DNA from: Oceanobacillus profundus
GTDB taxonomy: Bacteria > Bacillota > Bacilli > Bacillales > Amphibacillaceae
NCBI RefSeq assembly: GCF_003515705.1
Contig: NZ_QWEH01000006.1
Location: forward strand, 160,285 to 224,284
Reading direction: 5' to 3'
DNA length: 64,000 nt
The notes under the pieces: model-generated
The model's input: only the letters and a program-made list of their open reading frames with translations
Database searches by the model: none
What the model was told of the DNA's origin: nothing
Shown here: positions 34,227 to 43,371 of the stretch, piece by piece
Position numbering within the stretch: the stretch's first letter is position 1
How the letters are laid out: each line of letters begins with the position of its first letter
Program-made: the position numbers and the translations under genes

Positions 34227-35558
34227 ATGAAAAACAAGAAAAGGCGCAGCTTTCAACTAAGTGAGAAACAGCTAGGATATGCTATGGTCATCCCGTCCCT
34301 TGTTCTAGTAATGGTTGTCGTACTATGGCCGGTTGCACAGTCCTTTTACAATAGCTTATTTGACTATAGGCTGAATGATCCCTCTCGTTCCCAGCTCATG
34401 CTTAGTGCAACGATTGATCTGGAACGATACGTGGATAATCAATTTTACATAGGGAGTCAGCTTGATAGTTTACTAGAAAGTGCTGAAAATGAAGCGGATG
34501 CTGAAACGGTAAAGGGAATTCAACAGGATGTTGAAAACTATCACGCTGAGCTAATCAGTGATGAAACGATTAAGACAAAGGTAGAGAAGATTGATGAGCT
34601 ATTAGCGAGTTTTACGCCGGTAAGAGATTCCGAGTTAAAATATTCTAAGGTAGATAATGCGTTTGCCGAAGAATACCAGGGTGCGCTGGAATCTCATGCT
34701 GCAGCACTAGCTGAAATTGCAGCGTCAAGCAGTGACGATACGTCTGGACAGCAGTTCCAGCAAACCTCTGACTTGCTTGCATCAACAGCAGGCAATATAT
34801 TAAGCTCAAATTTTATCGGATTGGATAACTACGGGAAGTACATGAAGGATCAGCGAATGTGGAAAGCGATGGGAAATACCGCATTTTTCACAGTCATTTC
34901 CGTAGCATTTGAATTGGTGCTTGGTCTGGCAATTGCTCTCCTTATCAACCGAGCATTTAAAGGAAGAGGAATCATCCGTGCAACGGTATTAATTCCGTGG
35001 GCCATTCCGACTGCGGTGGCAGCGATGATGTGGGGATTTCTGTATGACGGCCAGTCAGGGATTATCGCACATTATTTAGAAGCGTTTAATCTCATTCCTG
35101 GATCATCCTGGCTATTGACCACATCAGATGGCGGCATGTTTTCCATCATTCTTGCAGATGTCTGGAAAACAACACCATACATGGCGCTATTACTGCTCGC
35201 AGGCCTGCAGACAATCCCGCAATCTTTATATGAAGCATCAAGTGTGGATGGAGCTAACAGATTTCAACAATTCTGGAGTATTACATTGCCACTTCTGAAA
35301 TCATCGATCTTAGTTGCGTTATTGTTCAGAACGCTGGATGCATTCCGAGTATTTGATCTGATCTATGTATTGACAGGCGGAGGTCCTGCAAACGCAACGG
35401 AGTCAATTTCCGTTTATGCCTACAAAACATTATTCGCCCAGCAGAATTTCGGGGAAGGGTCTGTCCTTTCTGTCATTGTATTTATCAGTGTAGCCATCAT
35501 TAGTCTATTGTATGTGAAATTAATCGGTTCTGATCTATTTGATGGTCGTACGAAATGA
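34227..35558 (+). CDS. Sugar ABC permease, MalF-like, with a large extracellular insertion
   Basis: A 443-aa permease, compared with about 295 in most of its family. Membrane segment 1 is at about residues 16-40. It is followed by a 150-residue polar helical insertion (about 50-200; e.g. LDSLLESAENEADAETVKGI and ALESHAAALAEIAASSSDD). The family signature FIGLDNYGKYM and five more membrane segments then appear. The EAA loop (YEASSVDGANRFQQFWSITL) contacts the ATPase. The insertion would face outside and could touch the binding protein. AGGAGG precedes the ATG. No ATPase is encoded in the locus, so a shared MsmX-like ATPase is expected. Confidence 0.9.
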   Translation: MKNKKRRSFQLSEKQLGYAMVIPSLVLVMVVVLWPVAQSFYNSLFDYRLNDPSRSQLMLSATIDLERYVDNQFYIGSQLDSLLESAENEADAETVKGIQQDVENYHAELISDETIKTKVEKIDELLASFTPVRDSELKYSKVDNAFAEEYQGALESHAAALAEIAASSSDDTSGQQFQQTSDLLASTAGNILSSNFIGLDNYGKYMKDQRMWKAMGNTAFFTVISVAFELVLGLAIALLINRAFKGRGIIRATVLIPWAIPTAVAAMMWGFLYDGQSGIIAHYLEAFNLIPGSSWLLTTSDGGMFSIILADVWKTTPYMALLLLAGLQTIPQSLYEASSVDGANRFQQFWSITLPLLKSSILVALLFRTLDAFRVFDLIYVLTGGGPANATESISVYAYKTLFAQQNFGEGSVLSVIVFISVAIISLLYVKLIGSDLFDGRTK

Positions 35559-35570
35559 GGAGGGGTATAA

Positions 35571-36392
35571 ATGAATAAACGCGGTGGAATAGGATTTTAT
35601 CTGTTTCTGATCATCTTTGTTTTTCTTGTGATGTTTCCCTTCATCTGGGTATTTTTAACATCCATTAAGCCGCCAAGAGAGATATTCTCATCTTTCAGCT
35701 GGTTTACAAGCAATCCTTCATTGGACTCCTATGAAGCGGCGCTGACGAATCGACCATTGGTGCGATATATGATTAACAGCTTTGCGGTATCTGCTTTAAC
35801 AACTATTTTATCACTGGTGTTTGCATCGTTTACGGCATATGCAGTTACGAGATTGCCGATTAAAGGAAAAGGCTTGATCCTGGGATTGGTGCTTGCTGCA
35901 TCGATGTTCCCGCAAATCGCCATCATTTCACCAATGTTCAATCTGGTAACAGATCTTGGTTTGCGCAATAGTTATATGGGACTCGTTATCCCTTATATTA
36001 CGATCAGTCTTCCATTGGCAATCTGGATTCTGGCAACCTTTTTCAAAAAGATTCCATATGAGCTGGAGGAGTCTGCCAAGCTGGATGGAGCAAGTCCATT
36101 CCAGACATTCCGGAAGATTATCCTGCCATTAGCAGCACCTGGAATTTTTACAACCGGAATCCTAGTGTTTATCGCAGCTTGGAATGAATATTTATTCGCA
36201 TTGACTATTAACAGTGATGATGCATGGAGAACCGTTCCTGTTGGGATTTCGATGTATCAAAGTCAATATTCCATCCCATGGGGGGATATTTCGGCAGCAA
36301 CGGTCATTGTGACGATTCCAATCGTTATTTTGGTATTGTTTTTCCAAAAACGAATTGTTTCTGGTTTGACATCTGGATCGGTTAAAGAATAA
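35571..36392 (+). CDS. Sugar ABC permease, MalG-like
   Basis: A 273-aa permease with six membrane segments and the EAA loop ELEESAKLDGASPFQTFRKI (about residues 163-182). The C-terminus QKRIVSGLTSGSVKE is typical of the MalG/CUT1 group. It pairs with the preceding permease, 12 nt upstream. Confidence 0.92.
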   Translation: MNKRGGIGFYLFLIIFVFLVMFPFIWVFLTSIKPPREIFSSFSWFTSNPSLDSYEAALTNRPLVRYMINSFAVSALTTILSLVFASFTAYAVTRLPIKGKGLILGLVLAASMFPQIAIISPMFNLVTDLGLRNSYMGLVIPYITISLPLAIWILATFFKKIPYELEESAKLDGASPFQTFRKIILPLAAPGIFTTGILVFIAAWNEYLFALTINSDDAWRTVPVGISMYQSQYSIPWGDISAATVIVTIPIVILVLFFQKRIVSGLTSGSVKE

Positions 36393-36418
36393 TTCATGGA
36401 AAATGAGGTTGATTTGAT

Positions 36419-37501
36419 ATGAGAGAAAAGTTGAAAGTTGGAATAATCGGCTGTGGGGCAATTGCGGTGGAAAAGCACCTCAAGAGTCTCCAAAAAATCA
36501 GCCAGGCAGAGGTTGCAGCCTTTTGCAATCGAAATATTGAAAAAGCAAAGTCAGTCGCAAAAGAATTCGGAACAGCAGATGCAAAAGTCTATTCGGATTA
36601 CAGGGAACTACTAATGGATGAAAGCCTTGATGTTGTTCACGTTTGCACACCGAATGTGTCCCATGCGGAAATTACAATAGCTGCGCTTGAAGCTGGGAAG
36701 CATGTGATGTGTGAAAAACCGATGGCAAAGACGTCAGAGGAAGCAAGGCAAATGCTTGCAGCTGCTAAAAAAAGCGGAAAAAAGCTGTCAATCGGTTATA
36801 ACAACCGCTTCCGCTCGGACAGCCAGTACTTGCACCAAGTCGTATCACGGGGTGACCTGGGCGAGATTTATTATGCAAAAGCACACGCAATCCGAAGAAG
36901 AGCTGTTCCTACATGGGGTGTGTTTTTGGATGAAGAAAAGCAGGGAGGCGGTCCGCTTATCGATATCGGAACACATGCCCTCGATCTGACGTTATGGATG
37001 ATGGATAATTATCAACCACAATCGGTGATGGGTTCTGTCTTTCATAAGCTTGGAAAACAAAAAGACGCTGCAAATGCGTTTGGATCTTGGGATCCAGATG
37101 AATTCAAGGTAGAGGATTCTGCGTTTGGTTTTATAAAAATGCAAAATGGCGCGACCATTGTTTTAGAGTCAAGCTGGGCATTGAATTCACTCGATGTGGA
37201 TGAGGCAAAATGCTCCTTAAGCGGAACCAAGGGAGGCGCTGATATGAAGAATGGTCTTCGGATACATGGCGAAGACTTCGGTAAATTATACACGACAAAT
37301 GTCGAACTGGATCCTGGTGGTGTCGCTTTTTTTGAAGGAGAAACAGAAAGTGAAGCAGATCTCGAGATGCGTTTGTGGATTGAATGTATTTTGCATGATA
37401 CAGAGCCGGTTGTGAAGCCGGAGGAAGCAATGGTGGTTACACAGATTTTAGAGGCAATCTATGAATCTGCGAGAACTGGCAAGGCGGTATATTTTGATTA
37501 A
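36419..37501 (+). CDS. Gfo/Idh/MocA-family oxidoreductase
   Basis: A 360-aa NAD(P)-dependent sugar oxidoreductase. The Rossmann start is VGIIGCGAIAVEKHLKSL. VCTPNVSHAEI and the conserved CEKPMA (about residue 97) carry the family lysine. The C-terminal domain has GGGPLIDIGTHALDLTLWMM. It could oxidise a sugar hydroxyl (for instance C3 of a glycoside) to a ketone. It lies directly after the permeases. Confidence 0.9.
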   Translation: MREKLKVGIIGCGAIAVEKHLKSLQKISQAEVAAFCNRNIEKAKSVAKEFGTADAKVYSDYRELLMDESLDVVHVCTPNVSHAEITIAALEAGKHVMCEKPMAKTSEEARQMLAAAKKSGKKLSIGYNNRFRSDSQYLHQVVSRGDLGEIYYAKAHAIRRRAVPTWGVFLDEEKQGGGPLIDIGTHALDLTLWMMDNYQPQSVMGSVFHKLGKQKDAANAFGSWDPDEFKVEDSAFGFIKMQNGATIVLESSWALNSLDVDEAKCSLSGTKGGADMKNGLRIHGEDFGKLYTTNVELDPGGVAFFEGETESEADLEMRLWIECILHDTEPVVKPEEAMVVTQILEAIYESARTGKAVYFD

Positions 37502-37549
37502 GATAGCTCTTGAAACTAGATAAATACGATAAAAATTGGAGTGAACAAA

Positions 37550-38266
37550 ATGAAAGTAACCGTATGGAATGAATTTCGACATGAGCAGGAAGACACAGCA
37601 GTTGCAGCGGTTTATCCGCATGGCATCCACGAAACAATTGCAGCTTTTATAAAAGAAGCTGGTCATGAAACAAAAACAGCTGTACTCGATGAGCCGGAGC
37701 ATGGCTTGACAGAAGAAGTGCTGGCCGAAACAGATGTGCTCGTATGGTGGGGGCATAAGGCCCATGAAGAAGTAAGCGAGGAAGTTGCAGAGAGAGTGAA
37801 GCAACGTGTGCTGGATGGTATGGGTCTCGTTGTACTCCACTCGGCGCATTTTTCCAAGGTGTTCAAAAAGCTGATGGGCACTGGTTGTGATTTGAAATGG
37901 CGCGAGGCGGGTGAGAAAGAACGGCTCTGGGTTGTGGATCCGACACATCCAATCACAGAGGGACTTGGGGAATACATCGAGCTTGAAAAAGAAGAAATGT
38001 ATGGGGAACATTTTGATATCCCAACCCCTGATGAATTGATTTTCATCAGCTGGTTTGAGGGTGGAGAGGTGTTCCGAAGCGGGGCAACCTTTAAACGTGG
38101 TCGTGGCAAGATCTTTTATTTCCGTCCGGGACATGAAACCTATCCAACCTACCATAACAAGGAAATCCAGAAAGTAATCCAAAATGGCGTGAAATGGGCT
38201 GCAAATACCAATACACCAAAGCATGTATATGGCAACAGACAGCCACTTGAGAAATTATCGAAATAG
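37550..38266 (+). CDS. ThuA-like protein
   Basis: A 238-aa class I glutamine amidotransferase-like fold of the ThuA family. It starts [13 protein letters not shown] and contains [40 protein letters not shown] and [16 protein letters not shown]. ThuA proteins accompany disaccharide oxidation genes (thu operons for trehalose/maltitol). The start is the ATG at 37550; a GTG at 37541 is open but lies within the likely ribosome binding region TTGGAGTG. Confidence 0.88.
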   Translation: MKVTVWNEFRHEQEDTAVAAVYPHGIHETIAAFIKEAGHETKTAVLDEPEHGLTEEVLAETDVLVWWGHKAHEEVSEEVAERVKQRVLDGMGLVVLHSAHFSKVFKKLMGTGCDLKWREAGEKERLWVVDPTHPITEGLGEYIELEKEEMYGEHFDIPTPDELIFISWFEGGEVFRSGATFKRGRGKIFYFRPGHETYPTYHNKEIQKVIQNGVKWAANTNTPKHVYGNRQPLEKLSK

Positions 38267-38278
38267 GGGTGACAGCAG

Positions 38279-38392
38279 ATGGCAACAGCAAAAGAAGAAG
38301 CAGAGAGTATGAGTAAAGCAGCAAAGAAAAGCGGTAAAAAAATAATCAAGTGCAATTCGAAAAATCAGCAATTTGAAGGAGTGATACGATGA
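38279..38392 (+). pseudogene. 37-codon remnant of a Gfo/Idh/MocA oxidoreductase gene, still open
   Basis: ATG at 38279 opens MATAKEEAESMSKAAKKSGK, then KIIKCNSKNQQFEGVIR. The first 25 residues match the segment that follows CEKP in Gfo/Idh/MocA proteins (compare MAKTSEEARQMLAAAKKSGK in the gene at 36419). Both flanks of that segment are missing. The stop codon overlaps the next ATG (ATGA), and GGGGTGA precedes the start, so the mini-gene may be translated and couple translation of the following oxidoreductase. Confidence 0.7.
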
Positions 38393-39429
38393 AAAAATTA
38401 CGAATGGGAATCATCGGTGCTGGGGGGATTGCCCAAGGCAGGCACATCCCTGCCTTCCTAGAATTACAGGATAAGGTTGAACTGACAGCAGTCCATGATA
38501 TGAACCAGCAGCGTGCCAGTGAGGTGGCCGAAAAATATGACATTCCATATGTGTTCGAGAATTACTATGATTTATTCAAAGAAGTAGATGCAGTAGCGAT
38601 TTGTACACCAAATAAATTCCACTCTGATATTTCGGTAGCGGCACTGGAAGCAGGCGTGCATGTGCTATGTGAAAAGCCGATGGCAATTACGACTGCGGAA
38701 TGTGAAAGGATGGTCGAAGCCTCTAAAAAATCAGGGAAACTCCTTTTAATTGGCTATCACTACCGTTATACAGAGGCTGGCCAGCTAGCCAAAAGAGCAG
38801 TGTTGAATAATGAAATAGGCGATCCACTTGTAGTGAGAGTTCAGGCATTAAGAAGACGAAAGGTTCCCGGCTGGGGAGTTTTTACAAACAAAGACCTCCA
38901 GGGCGGTGGAAGCTTAATCGATTTTGGCTGTCACATGCTTGATTTAGCGATCTGGCTGCTTGGTGAACAGGAACCTGTGGAATTGATGGGAACAACATAT
39001 AACCGATTAAGCAAATCCCCGAACCAGATTAACGACTGGGGAATTTTTGATCATCAAACATTTGAAGTGGATGATCATGTTTCGGCCTATATTACGTTTG
39101 AAAATGGCATTTCTCTTCAATTCGAATGCTCATGGGCTGCGAATATAAAAGAAGATAAAATTCATCTCAGCCTATCTGGATCGGACGGTGGTTTGAATGT
39201 GTACCCATTTGAACTATACCAGCCGAAGCTTGGCAAGATGATGGAAAGCACTGCCGAAGCGAAGCATGATGAAACTGCTGCAGGACTTGCCCAGGCTAAA
39301 AACTTTGTTGAAAGCTGTCTTGGTGAAGCGGAATTAGTTGTGAAACCTGAAGAAGCGATGAAGGTTTCCAAAATTATTGAAGCGATTTATAGAAGCAGTG
39401 AGACGAGATCAAGTGTTAATTTTAGATGA
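38389..39429 (+). CDS. Gfo/Idh/MocA-family oxidoreductase
   Basis: A 346-aa second oxidoreductase of the family, with MGIIGAGGIAQGRHIPAFLE, ICTPNKFHSDISVAALEAG, CEKPMAITTAECERMVEASK and GGGSLIDFGCHMLDLAIWLL. It differs enough from the 36419 gene to have another substrate or reaction step. The start overlaps the mini-ORF stop, and GAAGGAGTG lies 7 nt upstream. Confidence 0.9.
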   Translation: MKKLRMGIIGAGGIAQGRHIPAFLELQDKVELTAVHDMNQQRASEVAEKYDIPYVFENYYDLFKEVDAVAICTPNKFHSDISVAALEAGVHVLCEKPMAITTAECERMVEASKKSGKLLLIGYHYRYTEAGQLAKRAVLNNEIGDPLVVRVQALRRRKVPGWGVFTNKDLQGGGSLIDFGCHMLDLAIWLLGEQEPVELMGTTYNRLSKSPNQINDWGIFDHQTFEVDDHVSAYITFENGISLQFECSWAANIKEDKIHLSLSGSDGGLNVYPFELYQPKLGKMMESTAEAKHDETAAGLAQAKNFVESCLGEAELVVKPEEAMKVSKIIEAIYRSSETRSSVNFR

Positions 39430-39519
39430 GACATGTTAGAAGGCGGTATCGGGGGGCTATCCGTCGACTGCCGTGGGCGTGAAATTAAATAAACAATCTT
39501 GCGGAGGGGCGGAGAGAAT

Positions 39520-40488
39520 ATGAAGCTTGGCGTATTCACCGTATTATTTCAGGATAAACCATTAGAAGAAATGCTGGATTATGTAAAGCAAGCTGGTGTA
39601 GATGCAGTGGAAATTGGCACTGGCGGGAACCCAGGTAATGCACATTGTGATATTGATGTACTTTTAAACAGTGAAGATAAGCGCAAGGAATACTTGGATA
39701 AGATTCATTCTCGTGGGTTAACAATCAGTGCATTCAGCTGCCATGATAACCCTGTGTCACCAGACAAAAAGCATGCACAGGACTCACATGACATTTTTAT
39801 CAAAACGGTTCGTTTGGCAGAGTTGATGGATGTTCCAGTTGTGAATACATTTTCCGGAACGCCGGGTTCCAATGAGGATTCCACCTATCCAAACTGGCCA
39901 GTAACACCTTGGCCAACAGCATATTCGGATATTCTGGAATGGCAATGGGAGAAAAAATTAATTCCATATTGGAAAAAGCAAGGGCAGTTTGCGAAGGATC
40001 ATGGTGTAAAAGTGGGACTGGAGCTGCACGCAGGCTTTCTTGTGCATACGCCATACACGATGCTTAAACTAAGAGAAGCGACAAATGATGCCATTGGGGC
40101 AAACCTGGACCCGAGCCATTTATGGTGGCAGGGGATTGATCCAGTTGCAGCAATCAAGATCCTTGGAAAAGAAAATGCGATTCATCATTTCCATGCAAAA
40201 GACACCTATATTGATTGGGATAATGTAAACATGTACGGTCTGACTGACATGCAGCCGTATTCCAATGTGCAGACACGCGCTTGGACATTCCGCAGTGTCG
40301 GCTATGGACACAGCGCGCAGGAATGGTCCAATATTATCAGTGCTTTAAGGACATATGGTTATGATTATGTGGTGAGTATTGAACATGAGGATCCGCTGAT
40401 GTCTGTGGACGAGGGATTTCAAGCTGCTGTAGGGAATTTGAAAGATGTATTGATTCGAGATAGGCCTGTTGATATGTGGTGGGCTTAA
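39520..40488 (+). CDS. Sugar phosphate isomerase/epimerase-like TIM barrel
   Basis: A 322-aa xylose-isomerase-like (AP endonuclease 2 superfamily) protein. VFTVLFQDKPLEEMLDYVKQ opens the barrel. VEIGTGGNPGNAHCDI, SAFSCHDNPVSP, GLELHAGFLVHTP, GANLDPSHLWWQGIDP, HHFHAKDTYIDW and VSIEHEDPLMS supply the Glu/Asp/His metal residues. It often accompanies Gfo/Idh/MocA and ThuA genes and acts on keto-sugars or keto-inositols. GGAGGGGCGGAG precedes the ATG at 39520. It is last gene of the locus. Confidence 0.88.
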   Translation: MKLGVFTVLFQDKPLEEMLDYVKQAGVDAVEIGTGGNPGNAHCDIDVLLNSEDKRKEYLDKIHSRGLTISAFSCHDNPVSPDKKHAQDSHDIFIKTVRLAELMDVPVVNTFSGTPGSNEDSTYPNWPVTPWPTAYSDILEWQWEKKLIPYWKKQGQFAKDHGVKVGLELHAGFLVHTPYTMLKLREATNDAIGANLDPSHLWWQGIDPVAAIKILGKENAIHHFHAKDTYIDWDNVNMYGLTDMQPYSNVQTRAWTFRSVGYGHSAQEWSNIISALRTYGYDYVVSIEHEDPLMSVDEGFQAAVGNLKDVLIRDRPVDMWWA

Positions 40489-40496
40489 AGTTAGAT

Positions 40497-40533
40497 GAGC
40501 TAGGTATCGATTCAGATTCCTAGCTCTTTTATT
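40497..40533 (+). terminator. Terminator of the ThuA-type locus
   Basis: GAGCTAGG (40497-40504) pairs with CCTAGCTC (40519-40526), followed by TTTTATTTG. Confidence 0.85.
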
Positions 40534-40636
40534 TGCTTTTTTGGTTAAGTAAGAAGCGCACGGAGAGTTATAGAAGTATGCTTGAATGACATGTATGTCT
40601 GTGGGCAATAAAAATCAAATTTAGTTTCCTTCCTAC

Positions 40637-40648
40637 GAAAGCGGTTTC
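40637..40648. promoter_or_regulatory. Candidate LacI operator, upstream copy
   Basis: GAAAGCGGTTTC has the GAAA-N-CG-N-TTTC symmetry of LacI-family sites. A related copy lies 198 bp downstream, on the other side of the promoter. Confidence 0.5.
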
Positions 40649-40763
40649 TATAATGCGGTAAATAATTTGTGTTTAACAGCACAGAATTCTTATCTTTTAT
40701 TAAAAATAGCTTAACTAAAATCTGTAATCTTGGTAATTTTGTTAAAAATTTTCTAAAAATATA

Positions 40764-40812
40764 TTGATTTATATATTTTTAGGTACTATAATGATTTTTG
40801 TAAGCGTTTACT
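40764..40812 (+). promoter_or_regulatory. Promoter with perfect cre box for the beta-glucoside locus
   Basis: TTGATT (40764-40769), 17 nt, TATAAT (40787-40792). TGTAAGCGTTTACT at 40799-40812 matches the cre consensus TGWAARCGYTWNCW in all 14 positions and starts at the transcription start point, the classical position for CcpA repression. Confidence 0.85.
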
Positions 40813-40834
40813 TATTATTTTTTTGAAGTTTTAA

Positions 40835-40846
40835 GAAACCGATTTC
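40835..40846. promoter_or_regulatory. Candidate LacI operator, downstream copy
   Basis: GAAACCGATTTC, same GAAA-N-CG-N-TTTC symmetry as the copy at 40637. It lies within the leader, about 36 nt after the start point. Confidence 0.55.
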
Positions 40847-40940
40847 GTAATTGAAATCTATTTTAAGGAGGTTTTCATTTCTAGAATGAACTGAGTACGT
40901 TTGAAAAAAATCAAAATAATTATTATTGGGGGTTGTACGC

Positions 40941-42236
40941 ATGAAAGGAATTAGAAAAATTGCTGTTCTTGGATTAGCGACATTGCTTGCATTTCTTCTA
41001 GCAGCTTGCAGTGGAAGTGATGACGGAGACACAAATGATGCTAGTGGAGAAAAGGGAGAAATCACGTTGGATTTTTGGACCTTTGGTGCAACTGGATATG
41101 AAGAGTTGGCAAAAGAATACGAGAAGGAAAATCCAAATATAAAAATTAAAGTAAAGTCGTCTGAAACAGCGGACCATCATGATGCACTCTTTACTTCCTT
41201 ATCGGCTGGAAGCGGCGCACCGGATATCGCGATGCTTGAGATTGATCAATTTGACCGTTTTAAGGTAGCTCAGGATCGTTTCGAGAATTTATATAATCTA
41301 GGTGCGAATGATGTGAAGGATCAGTATTTGGAATGGAAATGGCAAAGTGGAGAAAATGTGGATGGAGATTTCTTATTCGGGCTTCCAACAGATATCGGCC
41401 CTAAAGCATTGTACTACCGCACAGACTTGTTTGAACAAGCTGGACTCCCAACGGATCCGGAAGAGGTTGCTGCTTTAATTGATTCACCAGAAGCATTTGA
41501 AGAAGTTGGTTTACAAGTGACAGAAGAAACTGGAATGCCCTTTGTAGATAGTATCGAAATGGCATTTAGAGCTTATTTGGATGCTGCAGAAACTGCTTAT
41601 TTGACTCCCGAAAATGAATTAAATCTTGGAGGAGACAGCGAAGTGAAAAAGGCATATGACTATGCTGTTCATCTAAATGACCTCGGATTAGTAGGTAAAT
41701 ATGAAATGTGGAGTCCAGAGTGGGCTAATGCCGTTAATAAGGGCGAGTTTGCAGCAGAACTAGGTGCAGGCTGGTTAAAAGGCTGGATGGAAGGAAATGC
41801 TCCAGAAGCTGTTGGTAAGTGGAACGTGGCTACATTACCAACTGAGTTTGCAGCTAACTGGGGTGGTTCATACATCGCGGTTCCAAGTGAAACAGAATAT
41901 GCACAAGAGGCTTATGATTTTATTGAATGGCTCGTATCATCCGAAAATCAATTAAAATCATTCCAAAGCCATGGATTATTCCCTTCTGCACAAGCTGTTT
42001 ATGAGGAGGAAGCATTTAAGACAAATGAAGATGAATTCTTCGGTGGTCAAGCAACAGCTCCAGTATTCGCTGAAGCTGCCCAAGACATTACTGGTATTGG
42101 ATACAAAGGTGAAAAATACTTTCCAGTCCATAACGAGATATTGAATGCCCTGAAAAATGTCCAAAACAAAGGTGCAGACCCAGAAAAAGAGTGGGATGCA
42201 GCTGTGAAGCGTGCTGAGGATCTAATGAAACGCTAA
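40941..42236 (+). CDS. Sugar ABC transporter substrate-binding lipoprotein (beta-glucoside locus)
   Basis: A 431-aa family 1 solute-binding protein. Its signal peptide has lipobox LLAAC, followed by an acidic linker and ITLDFWTFGATGYEELAKEY. ILMLEID-type contact residues, LFGLPTDIGPKALYYRTDLF and the tryptophan-containing NWGGSYIAVPSE block are usual for oligosaccharide-binding members. The start is the ATG at 40941 behind GGGGGTTG. It is first gene after the cre-controlled promoter. Confidence 0.9.
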   Translation: MKGIRKIAVLGLATLLAFLLAACSGSDDGDTNDASGEKGEITLDFWTFGATGYEELAKEYEKENPNIKIKVKSSETADHHDALFTSLSAGSGAPDIAMLEIDQFDRFKVAQDRFENLYNLGANDVKDQYLEWKWQSGENVDGDFLFGLPTDIGPKALYYRTDLFEQAGLPTDPEEVAALIDSPEAFEEVGLQVTEETGMPFVDSIEMAFRAYLDAAETAYLTPENELNLGGDSEVKKAYDYAVHLNDLGLVGKYEMWSPEWANAVNKGEFAAELGAGWLKGWMEGNAPEAVGKWNVATLPTEFAANWGGSYIAVPSETEYAQEAYDFIEWLVSSENQLKSFQSHGLFPSAQAVYEEEAFKTNEDEFFGGQATAPVFAEAAQDITGIGYKGEKYFPVHNEILNALKNVQNKGADPEKEWDAAVKRAEDLMKR

Positions 42237-42266
42237 TCTGCAAAACTTGTAAGCAAGTAATCTATA

Positions 42267-42315
42267 TAGTCGGCTTAACATTTGGATTTTTAGCCCCAAA
42301 AAGGTAAGCCGACTA
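42267..42315 (+). terminator. Hairpin after the binding-protein gene
   Basis: TAGTCGGCTTA (42267-42277) pairs perfectly with TAAGCCGACTA (42305-42315). No T-run follows directly. It is a likely mRNA-stabilising or attenuating hairpin. Confidence 0.7.
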
Positions 42316-42417
42316 CCTTTCTTAACGCGTTTTTTGTAACCTTGTGAACGGTGAATAACATAAGATATGAGCGCCTAAGGGCACCGTACTACTTTGAAAT
42401 GGAAAAGAGGCGTGAAA

Positions 42418-43371
42418 ATGAATTCTATTCGTAAGAAAGAACCTATATTTAAAAAGAAGAGATTTAGGTCTGAAGAAAAAAAAGACATGATTTCAGGATA
42501 TTTATATATAGCGCCTTTCTTCATAATTTTTACACTTATAGGCTTATATCCCGCACTTTTTAGTTTTTACTTAGCTTTCCAGAAATGGAACGGCTTAAGC
42601 CCGATGACCTTTAATGGCTTCGGTAATTTCCAACTCGTGTTAACGGATCCATTGTTTTGGAAGTCCGTATACAACACCATTATTATGGGGGTTATGGGCA
42701 CTGCTCCCCAATTAATTGTCGGTCTTATTTTAGCCTACTTACTGAATATGGCTTTTCTCAAGTTTAAAAGTTTCTTCCGGGTTACGATATTTATGCCTTA
42801 TTTAACCTCAATGGTTGCCGTAGCCCTGATTTTTAGTGTGTTATTCAGTAATCATGAATCTTCGCTTGCCAATTATGTTTTAACCCATTTATTTGGACTT
42901 GACCCAATTTCCTGGGCTGCATCTGAATGGGGGACAAAAATTGCGATTTCGCTGATGGTATTCTGGAGATGGGTCGGGTACAACACGATTATATATTTAG
43001 CAGGAATCCAAAGTATTCCTAATGATTTATATGAAGCAGCGACAGTCGATGGTGCCAATAAGTTTCAACAGCTATGGTATATTACGATTCCGATGATGAA
43101 GCCATTTATCATCCTGACCGTATTTACATCAACAGTTGGGGCGATGCAGTTATTCTCTGAGCCAACTGTATTCTTAGGGGCTGATGCCTTTACAAGGGAC
43201 GAAGCGATGACGATTGTCATGTACCTGTACCGGGATGCCTTTAGATTACAGTCGTTTGGAACAGCTTCCGCAACAGCAATTATTCTGTTGGTCATCATTA
43301 CGTTATTTGCTGTGATTAATTTACGATTAGTTCAAGGCTTTGGTAGGAAAAAGAGAGGTGTTCAGAAATGA
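42418..43371 (+). CDS. Sugar ABC permease, MalF-like
   Basis: A 317-aa permease of ordinary CUT1 length with six membrane segments. GYLYIAPFFIIFTLIGLYPA opens the first. The EAA loop is LYEAATVDGANKFQQLWYIT. The start is the ATG at 42418 after AAAGAGGCG. The next gene overlaps its stop (ATGA). Confidence 0.92.
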   Translation: MNSIRKKEPIFKKKRFRSEEKKDMISGYLYIAPFFIIFTLIGLYPALFSFYLAFQKWNGLSPMTFNGFGNFQLVLTDPLFWKSVYNTIIMGVMGTAPQLIVGLILAYLLNMAFLKFKSFFRVTIFMPYLTSMVAVALIFSVLFSNHESSLANYVLTHLFGLDPISWAASEWGTKIAISLMVFWRWVGYNTIIYLAGIQSIPNDLYEAATVDGANKFQQLWYITIPMMKPFIILTVFTSTVGAMQLFSEPTVFLGADAFTRDEAMTIVMYLYRDAFRLQSFGTASATAIILLVIITLFAVINLRLVQGFGRKKRGVQK

